Assembly: GCA_003260075.1 (NCBI GenBank)
Contig: QLIY01000711.1
Span: 1 to 64,000 of the forward strand
Source: Phallusia mammillata
Taxonomy: Eukaryota; Chordata; Ascidiacea; Phlebobranchia; Ascidiidae
Length of the DNA: 64,000 bases
Direction: 5' to 3'
The position numbers were made by a program, and so were the translations under genes. Each line of letters begins with the position of its first letter. Within the stretch, counting starts at the first letter, position 1. Below, piece after piece: positions 42,401 through 64,000 of the stretch. The notes beneath the pieces are model-generated. The model was given only the letters and a program-made list of their open reading frames with translations, was not told where the DNA came from and made no database searches.

Positions 42401-42674
42401 CTTTAGCAGCACGTATATAATATATCATGCCAAACGTCCGTTAAAAAGTTGTATTACTGTGTGGCTGTGCTGTGCAGCAAGCTAAGCTATTACACTTTAA
42501 TAAATATATGGTATACTCACAGAATTCGACCAAAACGTGTTTGTTGTTTGTCATTACATAGTCGAAATTGTCTTTATTGAGAACCAAAACTCCGCCCTCT
42601 TCTTTAATTTCCGGCGCACCGTCGAGATCCGCACGTGCCAGGCAAAACAGGGCAACAAAAACAAGGACCTTCAT
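33442..42674 (-). CDS. P4HB: Protein disulfide isomerase, canonical isoform (14 exons)
   Basis: Canonical exons, minus strand: 42674-42521, 42117-41914, 41290-41157, 40746-40609, 39792-39685, 39432-39307, 39071-38871, 38561-38441, 36773-36595, 36103-36002, 35429-35391, 35309-35271, 35139-35101, 33519-33442, giving 553 residues. The order is signal peptide (about 16 residues, cleavage near ARA/D), thioredoxin domain a with APWCGHC and cis-Pro GYPTLKFF, redox-inactive b and b' domains ([21 protein letters not shown]), then domain a' with APWCGHCK and GFPTLKFF, an acidic/proline tail and KDEL. The protein makes and rearranges disulfides in the ER lumen and in animals also serves as the beta subunit of collagen prolyl 4-hydroxylase. 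It is about 45 residues longer than human P4HB, mainly from three 13-codon tail exons. The gene also contains a second version of four exons (separate entries). P4HB and PDIA2 are close, so the symbol is a best fit. Confidence 0.93.
33499..33620. repeat. Ten-C join at the KDEL exon
   Basis: 33499-33557 is repeated from 33568 onward across C run 33558-33567. Copy 2 holds only the first bases of the KDEL exon and its acceptor. It is interpreted as an allele overlap. Confidence 0.55.
33982..34183. repeat. Ten-C join in the last PDI intron
   Basis: 33982-34080 is repeated at 34091-34183 across the C run 34081-34090, with a few differences. Confidence 0.55.
34651..34782 (-). CDS. P4HB: PDI alternative last exon ending HGEL
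   Basis: This 132-nt segment follows an acceptor (TTGCTTAG), is open in phase 0 like the KDEL exon, and encodes 43 residues starting [15 protein letters not shown] and ending KKSKHGEL before TAG. The sequence is charged and probably helical. HGEL at the extreme C-terminus resembles a degenerate ER-retrieval signal, whereas the distal exon gives KDEL. It has its own AATAAA signal (TTTATT on the plus strand at 34555-34560), about 90 nt past the stop. It lies between the 13-codon tail exons and the KDEL exon, so use of this exon with its poly(A) site would exclude KDEL. Confidence 0.75.
   Translation of the reverse strand, partial: KKMMEELSDLLPKEDPKETVKRMQEEIRAKKEAEAKKSKHGEL
35101..35429 (-). 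CDS. P4HB: Three consecutive 39-nt PDI tail exons
   Basis: Exons 35429-35391, 35309-35271 and 35139-35101 are each exactly 39 nt and start and end in phase 0. They encode [26 protein letters not shown] and [13 protein letters not shown]. Because each is a symmetric cassette, any of them could be skipped without shifting the frame. They extend the acidic tail beyond the length usual for P4HB. Confidence 0.85.
37190..37387 (+). mobile_element. hAT-like MITE in a PDI intron
   Basis: It is a 198-bp element with ends CAGGGCTTCTCAAAC and GTTTGAGAAGCCCTG, a perfect inverted repeat. It is flanked by CATTAGAG and CATCAGAG, an 8-bp duplication with one mismatch. It sits between the two alternative versions of the a'-domain exon. 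Confidence 0.85.
37375..37722. repeat. Ten-C join next to the CKHS exon
   Basis: 37375-37542 is repeated at 37553-37722, separated by C run 37541-37552, which consists of ten placeholder C and two natural C. It ends about 60 bp before the CKHS exon, so the exon itself is not part of the repeated flank. Confidence 0.6.
37785..37966 (-). CDS. P4HB: PDI alternative a'-domain exon with CKHS site
   Basis: This is a 182-nt exon with a good acceptor (TGTTTCCAG) and donor (AGA/GTATGT). It enters in phase 1 and leaves in phase 0, exactly like the canonical exon at 36773-36595 (179 nt). It encodes [17 protein letters not shown], then [13 protein letters not shown], and the cis-Pro motif AYPTM, so it is clearly the same thioredoxin segment. 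The second active-site cysteine is replaced by serine, so the a' domain could form mixed disulfides but not the usual intramolecular one. It lies 5' of the canonical exon. The two exons cannot both be included without joining phase 0 to a phase-1 entry, which supports mutually exclusive use. Confidence 0.85.
40305..40412 (-). CDS. P4HB: PDI alternative b'-domain boundary exon
   Basis: This is a 108-nt exon, phase 0 on both sides, with acceptor TTTAAAG and donor GAG/GTACCC. It encodes 36 residues ([17 protein letters not shown] then [14 protein letters not shown]). The canonical exon at 39792-39685 is also exactly 108 nt and 36 residues, and the 'SPLVQEM' segment aligns with 'LPLVTEF'. It replaces the conserved linker segment FDEGRAEF, which normally precedes the main substrate-binding domain, so substrate choice could change. 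Confidence 0.78.
41660..41863 (-). CDS. P4HB: PDI alternative a-domain exon with CVHC site
   Basis: This is a 204-nt exon, exactly the length and phase (1 to 1) of the canonical exon 42117-41914. It encodes [14 protein letters not shown], then the thioredoxin-fold stretch ending GYPGILF with the cis-Pro, and joins in frame to the next exon to give HYNGGRTA. Both active-site cysteines are kept but the CxxC spacer is VH instead of GH. The acceptor is AACTACAG. The donor appears to be a GC type (AATG/GCAAGA), the only non-GT donor I needed in this window. Only 50 nt separate it from the canonical exon, so splicing one to the other may be sterically hard. Confidence 0.83.
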
Positions 42675-42819
42675 TTTGGGTGACTTTACCGTGTTACAAA
42701 AGAACTATTACTACAAATAAAACCGGTCTTAACACCTACAACGTAAATCAGAAAGAACTGTGCTATGCATGAGCGGTCCAATTGAAAAATTCGAAGAGAA
42801 ACGTGCGAAAAAGGAGCAA

Positions 42820-42890
42820 GACGTGGCGATGTAAAATGCTGAGTAATGCTACGCCATACTTCGTCACAAACCGTGTTGTTTTCTCATTGG
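42820..42890 (-). promoter_or_regulatory. ERSE-like and UPRE-like motifs upstream of PDI
   Basis: Reading the minus strand, CCAAT (42890-42886) is followed after exactly nine bases by ACACG (42876-42872). The ER stress response element consensus is CCAAT-N9-CCACG, so this differs at one base. Nearby, GACGTGGC at 42820-42827 on the plus strand resembles the core bound by XBP1/ATF6. Both lie about 150-220 bp upstream of the PDI start codon, a fitting place for unfolded-protein-response control. The match is short and not proof of function. Confidence 0.5.
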
Positions 42891-43283
42891 CCAAAGCTCG
42901 TCACGGTTGTAATGCTGTGTCATATAAACACCCAAGGCAAAATCAAAACCGTTATTTGTGTTTGTTTTGCTTCGTTTTGGTTATTTTTCCTTCGGAAAAC
43001 CGTTGTAGTAAGTTACAAATTTTGTTTTATGACCTAAATAGTAAATGTTCACTTTCGTTACACATACAGGTTAATTTCAGTTGTCCAGCAAGGCTGTAGT
43101 AAAATAACAGGAGAATATGCGGGCGTTAAACCAAGCAAAAATATTTACTGGTTATTAATTGGCATACGGTTTTGTTTTAAGGCCACGTAGGCTTGATCAC
43201 TGGACAAACACATTTCATCTGCCCTGAGGCATGCTGACTGGATGAAGTGTGACGCAATCAAACGACCTTTAATTCGGTCTCTT

Positions 43284-43592
43284 GTCAAGATCGACAAGAC
43301 TAAAAATAATCACAGCTTTACCTCTAAAATGACGTGGGAGAGGTGTACTGAAACAAACAAGTGTTTTTCTTACAACCCTCTAACGTCCTGTCCTGTCGTA
43401 AACACTGTTTAAATATAAACATTTTCAGCTCGTCCCCCCCCCCGTCAAGATCGACAAGACTAAAAATAATCACAGCTTTACCTCTAAAATGGCGTGGGAG
43501 AGGTGTACTGAAACAAACAAGTGATTTTCCTACAACCCTCTAACGTCCTGTCCTGTCGTAAACACTGTTTAAAGATAAACATTTTCAGCTCA
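43284..43592. repeat. Ten-C join with a repeated flank of about 150 bp
   Basis: 43284-43433 is repeated at 43444-43592 across C run 43434-43443, with a few substitutions. Confidence 0.6.
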
Positions 43593-45232
43593 CACACTAA
43601 AGGTGCGAGTAAATAGGCAAGACAAAAAAGTTAACAAGGGTCATCTATTGTAACTAACAAAATCCGATCAAACTTCTCCGTTTCTTTCCGAAGCATGAGT
43701 TGGCATATTTATAGAAAATTCCAGCTACTCAGTTTTATAGACCCAATTCTTTGAGCTACCGCACAAAACATTATAGCTTTTTTGATTGAAGAAAGTTAAT
43801 GAAATCTCTTTGGCAAACAAAAGCAGTTTACATCAATATTTCGTGGCAGAAAACGAGTGAAAAAATCAGTTTTAGATCATATTTTACATTTAATAACAAT
43901 GCAGCTGTAACAACGCTTCAAGTATATTTTTCCAGAAACTCAGTATGTTACTATTTTAAGTTTTAAATTTTCCCAGCTGGTTGTAATCTCTGAACAAGCC
44001 GCTCTAAAACATCCTGCTGATTTCTAAGCAAACGACACAAACGGTAATTCAAACGTCTGTAAAACAATACTCCACAAAAGATCAAATATCGTTCATTGTG
44101 TTAGACTCAGTAGCAGGGACACGTAAACGCCTGATATTTCCTATGAAATACATGTACGTAACATTGAGGGCTGTGTGAACCTCAGCATCAAAACGGGTTG
44201 TAACTCTTGTGGCTTTCGTCCAAATCAGTGACTAAAACCGATCGCTTCAGTTTTTAATTGGGTTTTACTTTTTAAATGTTTGTAAAACATTAAAAAGTTC
44301 TTCTGATAATTTCCAAAATGTCAACAAACTTTCGAATGTTAGGCCATTGCTCCGTTTCCCAAACATCATTAAAAAATGGGTGTTGTTGGTTGGTGGTGTT
44401 TTCTCAAGAAGACAGATAAGCACTTTTAATGTAATTGGATATGGAAAGCAGAAACACGACATGCTCACCGTGCAGAATCTACTTGGTGAAACCCCCCAGA
44501 AAACAGTGCTTCATAACCTTTTTTCTTGTTGCACCCCTTTCAAATCACCAACCAATATTCGCACCGCCTTCTGTTTTTGTATTTATATATAATAGACCTA
44601 ACCAACCTTAATGATCCAGCATCCCCGCACCACCTTGGAACAGTTCTCGTACCCCTTGGGGGTGCGTGCACTCCTGGTTAAGAACCCCTGCCCCAGAATG
44701 AAGAATAAACAAAATATTTTTTTACAAAAGCGTGCTTTTATTTCAAAGGCCAACAGAGCAAAAACAGCGTCAACTTGACAAAGACGAGAACTGGATTTGC
44801 TTCTTCAAGTGGCAATATTACAAGAACACGCCTTCATTCTCATGCAGGATAACTTTTGGTCACAAATGGTACTTGTAGAATGAATAACAAACCAAAGAGA
44901 AATGTACGAAAATGTTTGTTTTAATATGGAACAGTGCCCACACAGCCTAAAAACTAAGACCAAACATGTGTTGATTTTCAAGTATTTTATCCACAAAAAC
45001 GCGAACGTTTTAGCAAAAATATTTGATAATTTCTGTCAGATTTTTCCCGAATTAACTCATTAACCAACAGAAAAAGCGCAATGGTTGTTGCAGAGACCAG
45101 CATCGGTCATTGTGAGCACATCCCGAAAACATTAACACTACCGATAGATCTGTTCGCGGCAGTGATGGTCTACAAGGCAGGGTAAATGAGCAATATGCCC
45201 AAAAGAAAGAGAGAGGACGCCAGCGCTCCGGA

Positions 45233-62876
<17,644 letters not shown>

Positions 62877-64000
62877 CTACATAATAACAAAAACACTGTT
62901 TTGGCAAGAAGTTCGCTTCAAAAATTATATGTATATATATATATATGAACATGAGCATTTAGATTCATGATAGAATTTTCAACATGCAGATAGACTGATA
63001 CATTAAATTTATGCATTTTATCATTGTTTAATGCAGTGTTTCTCAACCTTTTTTTTCCTGTACCGCCCCTTTTAGGTCTACATAATTTATAAATGCCCCC
63101 CCTTAGAACTGACTAAAATTAAAATGATTTTGTTTCGCATACAAATCAATGTGATAATTGAAAGCCTAATCTTTAACAAGCTAAATGTTTATCCCCCAGG
63201 GTCGTATTTAAGCTGGAGGGCCTTTTTGCATAACATGTGAGGCAAGTCAACGCTAGGTGATACACCAACGTTTTTTAAGTAACAAACAACAACTAATTAA
63301 AAAGACTTTTAAGTGCGTGCGTGCCCACTAACGGTCACTTCAATTCCTTTCAATTGTAATGCAAATCGCACGTTCAATTGTGATGTCAACAAACCCGTTT
63401 GTTACTTACCCGGTAAATTATTGTGTAATTAACAAGTGATCAACTCATCGCACGGTTTTGCAGTGATTGTCTAACGGTCTGCAGCCGAGCACCAAGCACA
63501 AAAAACACCGAGTACTCGAGTTCTGGCTTGGTTCGGCCATGCACAACTCAATTACTACCGGCAAATTTTGCTATTAAAGCGCAGACAAGCCCGACAAATG
63601 CCGCAGTGTAATTTGCACAAAATGCATTGTGATATCATCATCGAAAACACTTAGCAAAACAAAGTCAAATTTACTTTAACTGGTCACTGGAAGAGATATA
63701 TATGACAAGAATAACCTTTTCTTTTCGTTTTGACTGTTCTATCTTCTCTCAGTGCCCCCTAATTGCCCAAACATTTTCCAGTGCGCCCTTAATGATAACA
63801 AACGCCCCCAGGGGGGCACTTCGCCCCCGTTGAGAACTACTGGTTTAATGTATGTTTCACCAATTAATACCCTTGTGCTTGCCTTTAGATCCTGCATAAC
63901 GAAATATATTTGTCTGAATTGTACGGATGAATGACTAGACGATTTAACAAATTTAAATCATTGCAGATAAAATGCTCATTATTTTTCATCCACTTCCCAA
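62877..64000. other. Right-hand flank: SPT16 intron
   Basis: No exon recognised. The missing SPT16 first coding exon(s) should lie to the right of 64000. It contains a TA microsatellite (about 62930-62946) and the hAT-like element at 63034-63842. Confidence 0.5.
63034..63842 (+). mobile_element. hAT-like non-autonomous element with perfect 8-bp target duplication
   Basis: It is an 809-bp element starting CAGTGTTTCTCAACC and ending GTTGAGAACTACTG, flanked by GTTTAATG on both sides (63026-63033 and 63843-63850). 'Cgcccc'-rich segments lie next to both ends. It contains a nested fragment of the 54228-54658 family (about 63478-63540). No transposase frame is visible. Confidence 0.82.

Larger units (their letters stand above)
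42675..45232. other. PDI promoter and SUPT16H 3' region
   Basis: It contains the PDI upstream region with stress-element-like motifs, an allele-like ten-C join (43284-43592), a short hAT-like terminus near 44640-44700 (ending GGTTAAGAACCCCTG), and the SUPT16H 3' UTR with TTTATT (AATAAA on the minus strand) near 44737-44742. No supported gene. Confidence 0.5.

Overview
This is eukaryotic nuclear DNA, and I read it as a tunicate genome, most likely Ciona or a close relative. That assignment is an inference. It rests on AT-rich sequence, compact genes with many short GT-AG introns, animal-type proteins (FA2H, CLPTM1L, a PDI of the P4HB type, Spt16, a BTBD17-like protein), many small hAT-like elements and very high apparent allelic divergence.

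Layout from left to right: (1) 1-7.5 kb holds a dispersed tandem-repeat element, the 3' part of an unrecognised plus-strand gene (2035-4918) and two small hAT-like elements. (2) 7.5-11.8 kb is a plus-strand BTB/BACK gene resembling BTBD17, with 10 exons. (3) 16.7-25.3 kb is minus-strand fatty acid 2-hydroxylase, FA2H, with 8 exons; its last exon is only 80 nt. (4) 26.8-31.6 kb is plus-strand CLPTM1L, with 14 exons, head to head with FA2H. (5) 33.4-42.7 kb is a minus-strand ER protein disulfide isomerase. (6) 45.2-62.9 kb is minus-strand SUPT16H (the FACT subunit Spt16); 23 exons are visible and the 5' end lies off the right edge. I rebuilt each exon chain by matching splice phase and family homology, and each chain closes in frame. 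There are no operon-like arrangements. The genes are unrelated housekeeping or secretory-pathway functions lying side by side.

The most interesting biology is in the PDI gene. Three internal exons each have a divergent second version in the same phase. The pairs are 204/204 nt, 108/108 nt and 182/179 nt. There are also two alternative last exons with separate poly(A) signals, one ending KDEL and one ending HGEL. The duplicated exons include both thioredoxin active sites: CGHC can be replaced by CVHC in the first domain and by CKHS in the second. One locus could therefore make an ordinary PDI and a redox-altered, differently retained isoform by mutually exclusive splicing. An ERSE-like motif lies about 200 bp upstream of its start codon.

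The main caution is assembly quality. At 24 places a run of C on the plus strand, at least ten long, is found; where the flanks could be compared the inserted part is exactly ten. In most cases the sequence after the run repeats, with SNPs, the sequence before it. I read these as unmerged allelic contig ends joined by a ten-base placeholder, not as real tandem duplications. One further tract of 69 C lies in a CLPTM1L intron. The stretch 48.0-49.75 kb is a scramble of several such ends.
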